A DNA stretch of 64,000 nucleotides from an uncultured Bacilli bacterium (GCA_910579455.1 CAJTUT010000004.1:1-64000), one strand, 5' to 3'; shown: positions 37,288 through 46,187, counted from the stretch's first letter. Translations and numbers: made by a program. Notes: generated by a model not told the origin, from the sequence alone.

Positions 37288-39318
37288 ATGGCAATTGAAG
37301 AAAGAGAACTAAAAAAAGAAAAACTAATCTTAAAAAAAGTCAGCAATCTATTAAATGAGAATATAAACGAATTAGAAAAAGAAGTTCACATTTATCAGGA
37401 TGATTTAATTGAATTTAAAAAGTTAACTTGGAGTGATTTTTCATCCTTTGATCAAGGGGATATTGTCCAGGCAAAATCATCTACAATAGAGGAGGAAAAT
37501 AGACTTTTAAATAAGCAAACCTATTTAAAAAGATTAATAAAAATCAAACATAAACCTTATTTTGCATCGATTATATTTAAAGATTTGGACGGGGAAATTT
37601 TCAATATTTATATTTCATTAACCTATTTAAAAGACAAGCATGATAATAATATTCTATATGACTGGAGAAGCCCTATATGTAGTCTATTTTATGATTATGA
37701 AACAGGGCCATGTTCTTATCTTGCTCCAGCTGGGGAAATCAAAGGAGAACTACTTAGAAAGAGGCAATATAAAATAGAAAATAGTGAGTTGCTTAGTGTT
37801 TTTGATAATTCATTAAATATCAATGATGATATCCTACAAGAAGTTTTAGCAACTGAATCTGATGAGAAAATGAAGAATATTGTTAATACAATTCAGCAAG
37901 AACAAAATCAAATTATCAGAAATTTAGAAGATAGGAATTTAATTGTTCAGGGTATCGCTGGATCTGGAAAAACTAGTGTAGCCCTTCATAGAATTGCTTT
38001 CTTATTATATCAAATAAAGAATCTTAAAAGTAATAATATTCTAATTTTTTCTCCTAATAATATTTTTACGGAATACATTTCTAATGTTTTACCAGAGTTA
38101 GGAGAGAATAATACATTACAAACGACTTTTAATGATTATTTATCTTACCTTATAGAGGAATATAAGGAGGTAGAAACCTATACAGATTTTATTGCCAGAT
38201 ATTATTCTTACCTAGAAAATAATGAAAGTCTAATTAAATATAAACAAAGTGATGTTATTATACACGATTTAGATGACTTTATTGATGATTTTATAGGAAA
38301 TGCTAAAATTGAAGATGATATTTTAGAATCGAAAAATCATTTAATGACCATGGAGGAGTTAAATGAAATGTTGAATTATCGATACAATAGGCTTCCCTTA
38401 TTTGAAAGGTTAGAGGAAATGGCCTCTAAGTTAAGTGAAATTTTCTACCAAGGATCCCAAAAGAAAAAGTCTACATTTTACAAACTATTAGTTCAAAAAG
38501 CAAATTTTCAAAAAGATTATAAAAAAATATATAAATCCTTTTTCCTAAGTAAATATTGTAGAATTCCTGTGACGGAAGTGGAGATCAATTCCTTTCTAAA
38601 GAAAGAAAAAATTCATTATGAGGATTCCTTAATTTTTGCATATATCAAGGGAAGATTAGAGGGATTTCATTATGAGGGAAATATCAAACAAGTTGTTGTG
38701 GATGAGGCCCAAGACTATAATAAATTACAATACATAATTATGGCTAATATTTTTAAAAAGGCGGAATTTACTATTTTGGGAGATATTCATCAAAATATTA
38801 ACCCTTATTATCAATACCAATCCTTAGAAGAATTGACAACTATTTTTGATTCAGATACCAAATATCTAGAACTATTAAAAACATATCGATCATCTAAGGA
38901 AATTACAGAGTATACGAATAAAATATTAAATTTAAATCATGTGAATGCAATTAGAAGAAGTTCAAATTTACCAGTAGTATTTAGAAAAGGAAAGATAGAT
39001 TTAAGACAAGCTCTATTGAAGGATGTTCAATTATTACAAGAGAAGTATAAAAGTATAGCAATTATTACAAAAGATAGTCAGGAATCAAAAAAGATTTATC
39101 AATTATTAAAAGATGACTTAATGATCTCCCTTGTTGAAGAGAATACGGTAAAATTTCATAAAGAGTTAATCATTATTCCTTCTTATTTATCAAAGGGATT
39201 AGAATTTGATTGTGTTATAGTATATAATAACAGAGAAAATAGTTATCGTAAAAATGAAAGAAACCTATTATATGTAGCGTGTACTAGAGCACAACATGAA
39301 TTGTATGTTTATAATTGA
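37288..39318 (+). CDS. helD: HelD-like UvrD/PcrA-family ATPase
   Basis: HelD binds RNA polymerase and removes it from nucleic acid using ATP. Features: an N-terminal coiled coil (residues about 1-90), the HelD-specific block 'ILYDWRSPICSLFYDYETGP' near 130, Walker A 'GIAGSGKTSVALHR' near 222, Walker B 'VVVDEAQDYN' near 470, and C-terminal motifs 'LLKTYRSSKEI' and 'SKGLEFDCVIVY'. At 676 residues it is shorter than Bacillus HelD (774). The ATG follows AGGAGAG. A perfect promoter for the next genes overlaps its stop codon. Confidence 0.9.
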   Translation: MAIEERELKKEKLILKKVSNLLNENINELEKEVHIYQDDLIEFKKLTWSDFSSFDQGDIVQAKSSTIEEENRLLNKQTYLKRLIKIKHKPYFASIIFKDLDGEIFNIYISLTYLKDKHDNNILYDWRSPICSLFYDYETGPCSYLAPAGEIKGELLRKRQYKIENSELLSVFDNSLNINDDILQEVLATESDEKMKNIVNTIQQEQNQIIRNLEDRNLIVQGIAGSGKTSVALHRIAFLLYQIKNLKSNNILIFSPNNIFTEYISNVLPELGENNTLQTTFNDYLSYLIEEYKEVETYTDFIARYYSYLENNESLIKYKQSDVIIHDLDDFIDDFIGNAKIEDDILESKNHLMTMEELNEMLNYRYNRLPLFERLEEMASKLSEIFYQGSQKKKSTFYKLLVQKANFQKDYKKIYKSFFLSKYCRIPVTEVEINSFLKKEKIHYEDSLIFAYIKGRLEGFHYEGNIKQVVVDEAQDYNKLQYIIMANIFKKAEFTILGDIHQNINPYYQYQSLEELTTIFDSDTKYLELLKTYRSSKEITEYTNKILNLNHVNAIRRSSNLPVVFRKGKIDLRQALLKDVQLLQEKYKSIAIITKDSQESKKIYQLLKDDLMISLVEENTVKFHKELIIIPSYLSKGLEFDCVIVYNNRENSYRKNERNLLYVACTRAQHELYVYN

Positions 39319-39343
39319 CAAATATTATCAAATATGATATAAT
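39315..39343 (+). promoter_or_regulatory. Consensus promoter for two small genes
   Basis: TTGACA (39315-39320) and TATAAT (39338-39343) are a perfect consensus pair with 17 bases between them and a TGA before the -10. Confidence 0.85.
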
Positions 39344-39371
39344 AAGCCCAATTAAAAAGGAGTTGTTATAG

Positions 39372-39725
39372 ATGAATAATAATACAGAAAAAAGACAAGA
39401 ATTTATAGTAAAGGAAATCAATAAGAATAGGTTTGATTCAAGAAAAAATTTTAAGAAAAGCTTATTATATACTGCTTCTGCTGCTTTTCTGATTTCTGCT
39501 TGTGCGACTCAAACTCTACTAGTAACAGCGTTATATGGAGTATGTGCTGTATTAAATGCTTGGTCTGCAGCTAGAAATTTTGGAAAAACCTGCAAAAATA
39601 TAGTTACAACACATACATTAAAAAAGAGTGTAGATCAAGAGATTTATGAGAAATATAAAATACATCCAAAGGTAATGAAAAAAGTAAATAAATTCCTGAA
39701 AGGTGCAAACATTAAGGTTAGATAA
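39372..39725 (+). CDS. Small membrane protein of unknown function
   Basis: The 117-residue protein has a charged N-terminal 30 residues, a hydrophobic hairpin of about 45 residues ('SLLYTASAAFLISACA' and 'LLVTALYGVCAVLNAWSA'), then a basic C-terminal half. The family is not recognised. It is driven by a consensus promoter and has AAAAGGAG before the ATG, so it is probably well expressed. The next small gene begins two bases after its stop. Confidence 0.65.
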   Translation: MNNNTEKRQEFIVKEINKNRFDSRKNFKKSLLYTASAAFLISACATQTLLVTALYGVCAVLNAWSAARNFGKTCKNIVTTHTLKKSVDQEIYEKYKIHPKVMKKVNKFLKGANIKVR

Positions 39726-39726
39726 T

Positions 39727-39996
39727 ATGGATATAAATATATATGATCAAATAACGTTGAGTGATAACGAGGTTTATCTAATAGCCGGAAAGACCAACTA
39801 TTTAAATAAGGTATATTACTTTTTAGTGAATATGAAAAATACCCATAATATAAAATATTGTGAGGAAAATATTAAAAATCATTCGATAATTGAGGTCAAT
39901 GATTCCGAATTAAAGCAAGTATTATTTCCCTTATTTTTAGAATCATTTCAAAATAGTTCTGTTGATATAATGTTAAAAGAAATTGAGAATAAATAA
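39727..39996 (+). CDS. Hypothetical protein, 89 residues
   Basis: The start at 39727 directly follows the stop of the preceding gene, with TAAGGTTAG as a possible ribosome site inside that gene. The acidic protein reads as a small alpha/beta domain ('ITLSDNEVYLIAGKTNYLN', then 'KVYYFLVN'), loosely like DUF1292-type proteins, but the resemblance is too weak to assign. No membrane segment or cysteine pair is seen. It is likely co-transcribed with the small membrane protein before it. Confidence 0.6.
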   Translation: MDINIYDQITLSDNEVYLIAGKTNYLNKVYYFLVNMKNTHNIKYCEENIKNHSIIEVNDSELKQVLFPLFLESFQNSSVDIMLKEIENK

Positions 39997-40168
39997 AAAT
40001 TCTAAACACATATTATATATTTATCATAAAGTTATTGTAAAAAAGGGGTAATATAATAAATATGTTAGGAAATGTCCCAACCGAAAACACAAAAGATTAG
40101 AGAATTTTTAAAAATGTAATGGAAGACTAAATTCCTTTTGATAAATGTTTATTCTTATTACGTTTTAT

Positions 40169-40211
40169 GAGATGAGGTTACACTTAAAACCTTATCTCAT
40201 TTTATTTCTTT
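40169..40211. terminator. Strong hairpin, probably bidirectional terminator
   Basis: GAGATGAGGTT (40169-40179) pairs with AACCTTATCTC (40188-40198, one wobble) and is followed by ATTTTATTTCTTT. It lies between the two small genes and the IS relic. Confidence 0.7.
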
Positions 40212-40790
40212 AATATTTAATAAATCCAAAATTTCCCCTATATGGGTTACTAGAAGTAGAAAACATAAATGTAAAAACTTCGTAAGGTATTTTACCCTTG
40301 TAAGAATTTCTAGGTGTAGAATCAATATGTGAGAACATTAAATTTAAATCATCTTGATTAATATTAGATATATCAATTTCATTAGAGATAATATTTCTAA
40401 TATAATTATGTGTGTTTTCAATATGGGGTTTTAAAATAATTGATAAGGAACACAATAAAAAATATTAGTTTTAAATTCCCCTATACCTGAATTAAATTCA
40501 AATAAATTTACCTTTTTGAATTTAACACTCCTGTCAATAAGAATCAAAAAAATAGTTCTCTATATAAATCATGTCCAATTTATTTACTAACTCATCTAAA
40601 GTTTTATTTTAATGAATAAAGCCAATAATAATACCAGAACCTTCAAAGTAAAATGTTTAAATATAAGGACCAAATTGACTATTTAAAACTGTATCCATTT
40701 CAGTAGTAGGTACCTCAGGATTATTTTCTTTAAATATAAGATAATCTTTATATTCATGATTTTCGTAATTTACAGGTGTTTTTCTTTTTT
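40206..40790 (-). pseudogene. IS30-family transposase remnant
   Basis: Read on the minus strand, pieces in several frames follow the order of an IS30 transposase. First 'YKDYLIFKENNPEVPTTEMD' (about 40790-40680) gives the first Asp of the DDE core. Then comes 'NKTLDELVNKLDMIYIENYF', then 'ILIDRSVKFKKVNLFEFNS' (second Asp, cf. TDRGxEF), then 'KPHIENTHNYIRNI' and 'DLNLMFSHIDSTPRNSYKGK' followed by IPYEVF (C-terminal motif with the Glu/His region). At least four frameshifts or stops interrupt it and the N-terminal DNA-binding domain is gone. Inverted repeats were not identified. Confidence 0.75.
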
Positions 40791-40792
40791 TA

Positions 40793-40822
40793 TTGACAAA
40801 TCGCTCAGGGGGGGGGTATACT
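40793..40822 (+). promoter_or_regulatory. Surface-protein promoter, copy 2, with a nine-G spacer tract
   Basis: TTGACA (40793-40798) and TATACT (40817-40822) are 18 bases apart, and nine of the spacer bases immediately before the -10 are G. TTGACAAATCGCTC and the downstream AGTAAATAAA match the promoter at 16496. It directly abuts the IS30 relic. A change in G-tract length would alter promoter spacing. Confidence 0.7.
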
Positions 40823-40922
40823 GTAAACAAATAGTAAATAAACAAAGCTATTATTATGTTAATTGATCTATGATTAATACATATTCATAATAGAAAGGTA
40901 TATATATTATTGAAAATGGATA
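40823..40922 (+). other. Leader region between the G-tract promoter and the prepilin gene
   Basis: This 100-base stretch starts with sequence similar to the leader at 16525-16548 and then diverges. No coding frame of the type found at 16561 remains, so the original downstream gene may have been lost here. Confidence 0.35.
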
Positions 40923-40951
40923 TTGCACTAATAAAATAAATATGCTAATAT
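40923..40951 (+). promoter_or_regulatory. Proximal promoter of the prepilin-like gene
   Basis: TTGCAC (40923-40928) and TAATAT (40946-40951) have a 17-base spacer. It lies 40 bases before the start codon. Confidence 0.5.
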
Positions 40952-40991
40952 AATAGTTAGTTAGAATGTAAAATATGGGGTGAATATTATA

Positions 40992-41513
40992 ATGCTAAAA
41001 AAAATAAAAGAAAAAGACGGATTTACTTTAATTGAGTTACTAGCAGTTATCGTAATATTAGGAATTTTAATGATTATTGCGATTCCTCAGGTGACGAAAT
41101 ATATTGAAAATTCAAAAAAAGATACCTATGCAGATACAGCTAAGGCATATATTAACTCAGCAAGATATATGCTTTTAAATGATGAGTTTGAGACATGTAC
41201 TCTACCAGAAGATGGAGGAGCTCCTATTTATATTCCATTAAAAGCAATTTACTTAGAACAAGGAGGAGAAAAGTCTCCATATAGTAAAGTAATAGATTTA
41301 AACAACAGTTTTATTCAAGTAAGTAAACCAACCGCTAAAGATAAATATCAATATTCAATATTTATCACCGACCAACAGAAAAATGGAACACCCAAGTTAA
41401 CTAACGAAACAGAGTTAACTAGAACTGCTATTTCAAAAAAAGGAACTCCTTCTTCTTTAACTCATGCAAAATATTGTGCTGAAGAAAAACCAACTGAGAA
41501 GGAAAAATCTTGA
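40992..41513 (+). CDS. Type IV prepilin-like protein
   Basis: The N-terminus 'MLKKIKEKDGFTLIELLAV' is a canonical class III signal: cleavage between Gly and Phe, Glu at +5, followed by a 20-residue hydrophobic helix. The 173-residue protein then has a short globular domain with one potential disulfide (a Cys in 'FETCTLPEDG' and one in 'AKYCAEE'). The ATG at 40992 is preferred, with GGGGTGA eight bases upstream; an in-frame GTG at 40980 overlaps that site. It resembles the first 100 residues of the larger protein at 9864. No assembly genes are nearby. Confidence 0.85.
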   Translation: MLKKIKEKDGFTLIELLAVIVILGILMIIAIPQVTKYIENSKKDTYADTAKAYINSARYMLLNDEFETCTLPEDGGAPIYIPLKAIYLEQGGEKSPYSKVIDLNNSFIQVSKPTAKDKYQYSIFITDQQKNGTPKLTNETELTRTAISKKGTPSSLTHAKYCAEEKPTEKEKS

Positions 41514-41519
41514 TAGATG

Positions 41520-41528
41520 TGATATAAT
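41520..41528 (+). promoter_or_regulatory. Extended -10 promoter of nfo
   Basis: TGATATAAT at 41520-41528 is a full extended -10 element; no good -35 lies 16-18 bases upstream. Confidence 0.45.
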
Positions 41529-41530
41529 AG

Positions 41531-41557
41531 AACTTAGAAAATCTAAGTTTTATTTTT
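41531..41557 (+). terminator. Terminator of the prepilin-like gene
   Basis: AACTTAGA (41531-41538) and TCTAAGTT (41542-41549) form an eight-base-pair stem with a three-base loop, followed by TTATTTTTT. It lies between the nfo -10 and the nfo start, so it may also attenuate nfo. Confidence 0.7.
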
Positions 41558-41569
41558 TGGAGGTAAACT

Positions 41570-42451
41570 ATGTTATTAATTGGAAGTCATGTAGGTTTTA
41601 AGAAAGATACTCAACTTCTAGGGAGCCTAGAAGAAGCACTTAGCTATGGTGCCACCACTTTTATGTTTTATACAGGAGCTCCTCAGAATACAATGAGAAG
41701 TAATATTGATAAAGAACTTACAAAAAGAGCATTAGAAAAAATGAATAACCAGGATATAGATTATACTAAAGTGATTGTTCACGCCCCCTATATTGTAAAT
41801 CTTGCCAATAATAAGGACCAAGATAAATACAAATTTTCAATTCGTTTTTTAAAAGAGGAAGTGAAACGTTGTGAAGAGCTAGGTATCAAGTATCTAGTCC
41901 TTCATCCAGGAAGTCATGTGGGATTGGGAGTAGATTTGGGAATTAAGAATATCATAGATGCATTAAATATTATTTTAGAAGAGTCTAATGTGACAATTTT
42001 ACTAGAAACTATGGCCGGAAAGGGTAGCGAGCTTGGTTCTACTTTTAAAGAAATAAAAAAGATTATTACAGGAGTGAAAAATAAGGATAAAATTGGGGTT
42101 TGTATGGATACTTGTCATTTAAATGATGCCGGATATCATGTAGAGGATTTTGATCAACTCTTAAATTATTTTGATGAAGTAGTAGGTATAAATTATTTAA
42201 AATGTATTCATATTAATGATAGTAAAAATGAAAAATCATCTCATAAAGATAGACATGAAAATATCGGATTTGGTACTATTGGATTTGATTCCTTAATTAA
42301 AATTATTTATCATGAAAAATTAAAAAAGATTCCTAAGATCTTAGAAACACCATATATAGGAAAAATAGCACCTTATAAAGAAGAGATTAAAATGATTAGA
42401 GAAAAAAGATTCAATCCAGACATGAAAGAAGAAATAGAAAAAGCAGGTTAG
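41570..42451 (+). CDS. nfo: Endonuclease IV
   Basis: Nfo is a zinc-dependent AP endonuclease of base-excision repair. The 293 residues show the TIM-barrel metal ligands in 'IGSHVG', 'VIVHAPYIVNLAN', 'YLVLHPGSH', 'LLETMAGKGSELG', 'VCMDTCHLNDAGY', 'CIHINDSK' and the 'RHENIGFG' motif. TTTGGAGG precedes the ATG. Its 3' end overlaps the convergent minus-strand gene by four bases. With mutM, polA and recO it completes a repair set in this window. Confidence 0.96.
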   Translation: MLLIGSHVGFKKDTQLLGSLEEALSYGATTFMFYTGAPQNTMRSNIDKELTKRALEKMNNQDIDYTKVIVHAPYIVNLANNKDQDKYKFSIRFLKEEVKRCEELGIKYLVLHPGSHVGLGVDLGIKNIIDALNIILEESNVTILLETMAGKGSELGSTFKEIKKIITGVKNKDKIGVCMDTCHLNDAGYHVEDFDQLLNYFDEVVGINYLKCIHINDSKNEKSSHKDRHENIGFGTIGFDSLIKIIYHEKLKKIPKILETPYIGKIAPYKEEIKMIREKRFNPDMKEEIEKAG

Positions 42452-42714
42452 ATTAAAAACTTGCTTTTATACTCTTTATATAAACTCATAATTTTTTGAT
42501 ATAAATAATTTGAAATACTTTCCTGTAGTTCTTGAAAAGAAGATTCGTCTCCATTTAATATATTTTTATAATTCCTTTTTATAAAATTATATATTATAAT
42601 AGAATCTGACTTAGAAAGTAGTATTTGTTTTTTAGCAGCATATGTTAAAATATCATCAACTGTCAAATTATGATTTATATAGTTACTAATTAAATTCTTA
42701 TAAATATGAATCAC
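42448..42714 (-). CDS. DUF2624-like protein (YqfT type)
   Basis: The 88-residue protein begins 'MIHIYKNLISNYINHNLTVD' and continues with 'DILTYAAKKQILLSKSDSI', which resembles the DUF2624 pattern (a helical domain in which 'LT..ELL.YAK...I.LS..Q' is typical). In Bacillus the DUF2624 gene yqfT is next to nfo (yqfS), which supports the call. Here it is convergent with nfo instead of following it on the same strand. No catalytic motif is visible and the role is unknown. Confidence 0.6.
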   Translation of the reverse strand: MIHIYKNLISNYINHNLTVDDILTYAAKKQILLSKSDSIIIYNFIKRNYKNILNGDESSFQELQESISNYLYQKIMSLYKEYKSKFLI

Positions 42715-42779
42715 CTAATTAAATATATGAAATAACTTTTGAATTATGTGATAAACTAGTAATAGAAAGAAGGGTTTAC

Positions 42780-44840
42780 ATGAAGAAGAAAAAAGTGCTA
42801 AATAAAAAAAGAAGTCCCCAATTAGAAGAAATAGAAAAAAGAAGATTATGGATTATAATGGGAGTTATTATCCTACTTTTTTCTGTTGTATTCATAAAGT
42901 TTTATCAGGTGATGATTTTAGACCATAACAAGTATAAAAAACAGCTAAAAGAATTATCTTATGATACTGTGGAAGGTCCGTCTGCTCCACGTGGAAGAAT
43001 TTATGATAGAAACTATAATATATTAGTAGATAATATAGCTGTAAAAACGATTTATTATCAAAAAGACAAATCGCTTTCTACGAAAGATGAAATTAAATTA
43101 GCGTATCAAGTGAGTCCTCATTTAAACCTGGATATTAGTAAATTAGAAAATAGAAATAAGAGGGAGTTTTATGTAGAAATTCATCCTAACATTGCTTCTA
43201 AAAAAATTACAAAAAAAGAGTGGGAAAAGTTAGATCAAAGGAAATTGACAAGTAATGATATTAAAGAGATGAAAATCAAAAGAATTACGGATGATGAATT
43301 AAATAGTATGAGTGAAGAGGATAAAAAGGCTGCTTATTTATATTATTTAATGAATAAAGGATATGCGTATGACGAAAAGACAATTCGAACCGATGATGTT
43401 ACGGACGAAGAATATGCATATATTTCAGAAAATAATAAAGAATTAGGTGGGTTTAATACTAGATTAGATTGGGAAAGGGTTTATCCATATGGAGATACCT
43501 TTAAATCAATTCTTGGTAAGGTTTCCTCATCTTCTACAGGAATTCCTAAGGAGGAAAAGGAGTATTATTTAAGTAAGGGATACTCCTTAAATGATCGAGT
43601 AGGAATTAGTTATTTAGAAAAACAATATGAAAAGTACTTGAGGGGAAAGAAAGAAATTTATCAGGTAGTAAATAGTCATGAATTAAAATTAATAGAAGAA
43701 GGGAAAAGAGGGAATGATATTGTTCTTTCCATTGATATTAATCTTCAAAAGAAAATAGAGGATATTTTAACCGAGGAGGTTATAAAAACTAAGGGTGAGG
43801 CGAATACTCAATTTTATGATCATTCCTCTGTAGTGATTCAGGATCCAAAAACAGGAGAAGTACTTGCGATGTCTTCCAAACAAATTGTGGATGGAAAAGT
43901 GGTGGACCATACAAGTAGCATTTTAACGTCCCCTGTAACTCCTGGATCAGTAGTAAAAGGAGCCTCTATCCTAGTTGGCTATAATAGTGGGGTATTGAAA
44001 ATGGGAGATTATATTGTAGATGAATGCATTCAAGTAAGAGGAACGAATGAAAAATGTTCTTATCATACATTAGGTAGAATTAATGATATAACAGCTTTAG
44101 CTATGTCTAGTAATGTATACCAGTGGAAAACAGCGATCAAGGTAGCAGGATATCGTTATAGTAGAGGAATGACGTTGCCATTAAATCAAGCAGCTTTTGA
44201 TACCTATAGAAAGATGTATCACTCTTTTGGATTAGGAGTAAAAACAGAAATTGATCTTCCCGTAGAGAGTTTAGGATATGGTGCAAAAAAGGATACACAG
44301 GCAGGAAACTTATTAGACTTTGTAATTGGTCAGTATGAAACCTATACCACCATTCAACTGTCGCAATATATTAATACCATTGCCAATCGAGGAAGTCGGT
44401 TAAAACCATCTTTGCTAAAGGAGGTACATGAGGCTACTAATGATGAAACATTAGGAAAAACAATTTATGAGAATAAGGTAAAAATTTTAAATAAGGTAGA
44501 TACTAAAGAGGAATATATGAACCGTGTTCATGAAGGATTCCATGCTGTAATTAATTCATCATCAGGGTATGGTAGAGGTTATATGGATTATAGGTATAGT
44601 CCAAGTGGAAAGACTGGAACCTCCCAAAGTTTTATTGATACTGATAATGATGGAGTAATTGATAAGGAAACTATTACATCTACTTTTGTAGGATATGCTC
44701 CAAGTAATGATCCTAAGATGTCGATTACCGTAGTTTCTCCAAATTCTTCACGACCTGACACCAGTAATAGTTTTGCAAGTTTAGTAACCATGAGAATTAC
44801 AAAAAAGTCAACTGATGCATATTTTACTCTGAATCCATAG
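42780..44840 (+). CDS. Class B penicillin-binding protein (PBP2-type transpeptidase)
   Basis: This transpeptidase cross-links peptidoglycan outside the membrane. It has one membrane segment (about 23-44), the dimerisation motif 'APRGRIYDRNYNILVDN', and the catalytic motifs SVVK in 'TPGSVVKGAS' near residue 400, SSN in 'AMSSNVYQ' and KTGT in 'SGKTGTSQSF' near 610. Right after KTGT a loop 'DTDNDGVIDKE' resembles a calcium-binding EF-hand-like loop, an unusual insertion. At 686 residues it fits elongation-type PBP2 better than the PASTA-containing SpoVD/PBP2x, as no PASTA domain is present. AAGAAGGG precedes the ATG. Confidence 0.93.
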   Translation: MKKKKVLNKKRSPQLEEIEKRRLWIIMGVIILLFSVVFIKFYQVMILDHNKYKKQLKELSYDTVEGPSAPRGRIYDRNYNILVDNIAVKTIYYQKDKSLSTKDEIKLAYQVSPHLNLDISKLENRNKREFYVEIHPNIASKKITKKEWEKLDQRKLTSNDIKEMKIKRITDDELNSMSEEDKKAAYLYYLMNKGYAYDEKTIRTDDVTDEEYAYISENNKELGGFNTRLDWERVYPYGDTFKSILGKVSSSSTGIPKEEKEYYLSKGYSLNDRVGISYLEKQYEKYLRGKKEIYQVVNSHELKLIEEGKRGNDIVLSIDINLQKKIEDILTEEVIKTKGEANTQFYDHSSVVIQDPKTGEVLAMSSKQIVDGKVVDHTSSILTSPVTPGSVVKGASILVGYNSGVLKMGDYIVDECIQVRGTNEKCSYHTLGRINDITALAMSSNVYQWKTAIKVAGYRYSRGMTLPLNQAAFDTYRKMYHSFGLGVKTEIDLPVESLGYGAKKDTQAGNLLDFVIGQYETYTTIQLSQYINTIANRGSRLKPSLLKEVHEATNDETLGKTIYENKVKILNKVDTKEEYMNRVHEGFHAVINSSSGYGRGYMDYRYSPSGKTGTSQSFIDTDNDGVIDKETITSTFVGYAPSNDPKMSITVVSPNSSRPDTSNSFASLVTMRITKKSTDAYFTLNP

Positions 44841-44909
44841 ATTTTAGTTCCAAAAATAAAAAAAGTGTGTTATAGTAATATTGTATTGATATAGAATAGT
44901 GGTGATAGA

Positions 44910-46187
44910 ATGAATTTTAAGTATTGGTTAAAAAAGACTGTAAATATTAAAACAAATTATTTAATTATTATAATTGTAGCAGCTATCTTAATTATAGGAG
45001 GATGTTTCTCTTATGCGGTTTTTACAGTAAGTAGTGAAAGTAAAGGTGCACTAAATATAGTTACAGGAAATCTATATTCTCATATAGAGAGTATTGACCT
45101 GGATAAGGATAAAAGTATTACCGTTGAGCCGAATGACTCTGTGATTATTACATTAAAACTATTAAATGTGAATGGAATAGAAGTAAAGGCCAATATGTAT
45201 TATACAGCGTCCTCCTCGACAGTTGATGTGAATTATTTAGATAAAATGGATGCACCACCATCAAGAAATGGCGATATTTTAGGAACTAATGGTAGTAATA
45301 GGGATTCAAAAGAAATGGATATAAAGATCACAAATCATGATGCTAGTCATCCAGTTACGGTAACCTTTGGTAGTAATGTCGGATTAAAAAACTCTAACTT
45401 AGACTTCCCTGTAGATAAAAGGGAAATTGTAAAGTTTAATGGAAATCCATATATTATGAAAGCATATAATTATAATGATGATAATACAGCAGGAAATTAT
45501 TGTCTAACAGGTGACGAGGATACTTGTGAAAAAACAGAATGCTATAAAGACAAATCCGCTAATGCATGTTCTTTTGGAACTGTAATAAAATATAGAGTAA
45601 ATGATGAAGAAGAAAAAGTCTTTTATGTAATAGAGGATCATGGAGATACTATAACATTACAACAAAGAGAGAATACAATTAATAATATAGAATGGTATGC
45701 AGAAGGAAATGACAATACAAAAGGGCCTCTTACCGTATTATCAAAGTTGGAAGAGGAAACAAAAAAGTGGGATAATGTATTAGACCAAGTATATACTATG
45801 GGGACTACTACATTTAAAGATATCGCATTTACAGGTTGTGCAGCTTATAATACTTGTAGTTCTAATGCATATACTTTAGAAGAAAGGACCGGAAAAGCAA
45901 GAATGATTACTGCCCAAGAAGCAGCGGCTCTTAATTGTACAGACATTCAAAATTCATGTCCAAAATGGATGAGCAACTATTTATATTTGTCTACAAATCA
46001 TGGTGGTACAGTAGATGACAATACACCGATTAATGGCAAATATAACCAAAATTATTGGACAATGTCATCTTTTACTACAATTCCGGGTAGTGCTATGAAT
46101 ATAACTAATAGTGGTATTTTGACAGGGGCGAATGGCTTAACTACTGATGTTGCAGGAGCTCGAGCAGTCATTGAAATCTCAAAATAG
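44910..46187 (+). CDS. Exported surface protein, homologue of the interrupted gene at 16561
   Basis: The 425-residue protein has a membrane segment (about 18-38) ending 'CFSYAVFTVSS', a camelysin/TasA-like beta domain (about 40-165) and a Cys-rich C-terminal domain (about 175-425). The latter aligns with the product of 16561-17430: 'YCLTGDEDTCEKTECYK', 'VIKYRVND', 'CPKWM' and a final 'GARAVIEISK'. Eleven or more cysteines lie in close pairs. It has no sorting signal. GTGGTGAT precedes the ATG. A very strong terminator follows. The C-terminal domain is not one I can name. Confidence 0.75.
   Translation: MNFKYWLKKTVNIKTNYLIIIIVAAILIIGGCFSYAVFTVSSESKGALNIVTGNLYSHIESIDLDKDKSITVEPNDSVIITLKLLNVNGIEVKANMYYTASSSTVDVNYLDKMDAPPSRNGDILGTNGSNRDSKEMDIKITNHDASHPVTVTFGSNVGLKNSNLDFPVDKREIVKFNGNPYIMKAYNYNDDNTAGNYCLTGDEDTCEKTECYKDKSANACSFGTVIKYRVNDEEEKVFYVIEDHGDTITLQQRENTINNIEWYAEGNDNTKGPLTVLSKLEEETKKWDNVLDQVYTMGTTTFKDIAFTGCAAYNTCSSNAYTLEERTGKARMITAQEAAALNCTDIQNSCPKWMSNYLYLSTNHGGTVDDNTPINGKYNQNYWTMSSFTTIPGSAMNITNSGILTGANGLTTDVAGARAVIEISK

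Noticed and set aside
40062..40100. A 12-codon frame after an A/T-rich promoter-like sequence
   Set aside because: Too short and without a convincing ribosome site; more likely part of the IS30-associated debris.
43064..43076. A third copy of the GACAAATCGCT promoter sequence
   Set aside because: It lies inside the PBP coding region, without a -10 or the flanking similarity; a chance match.
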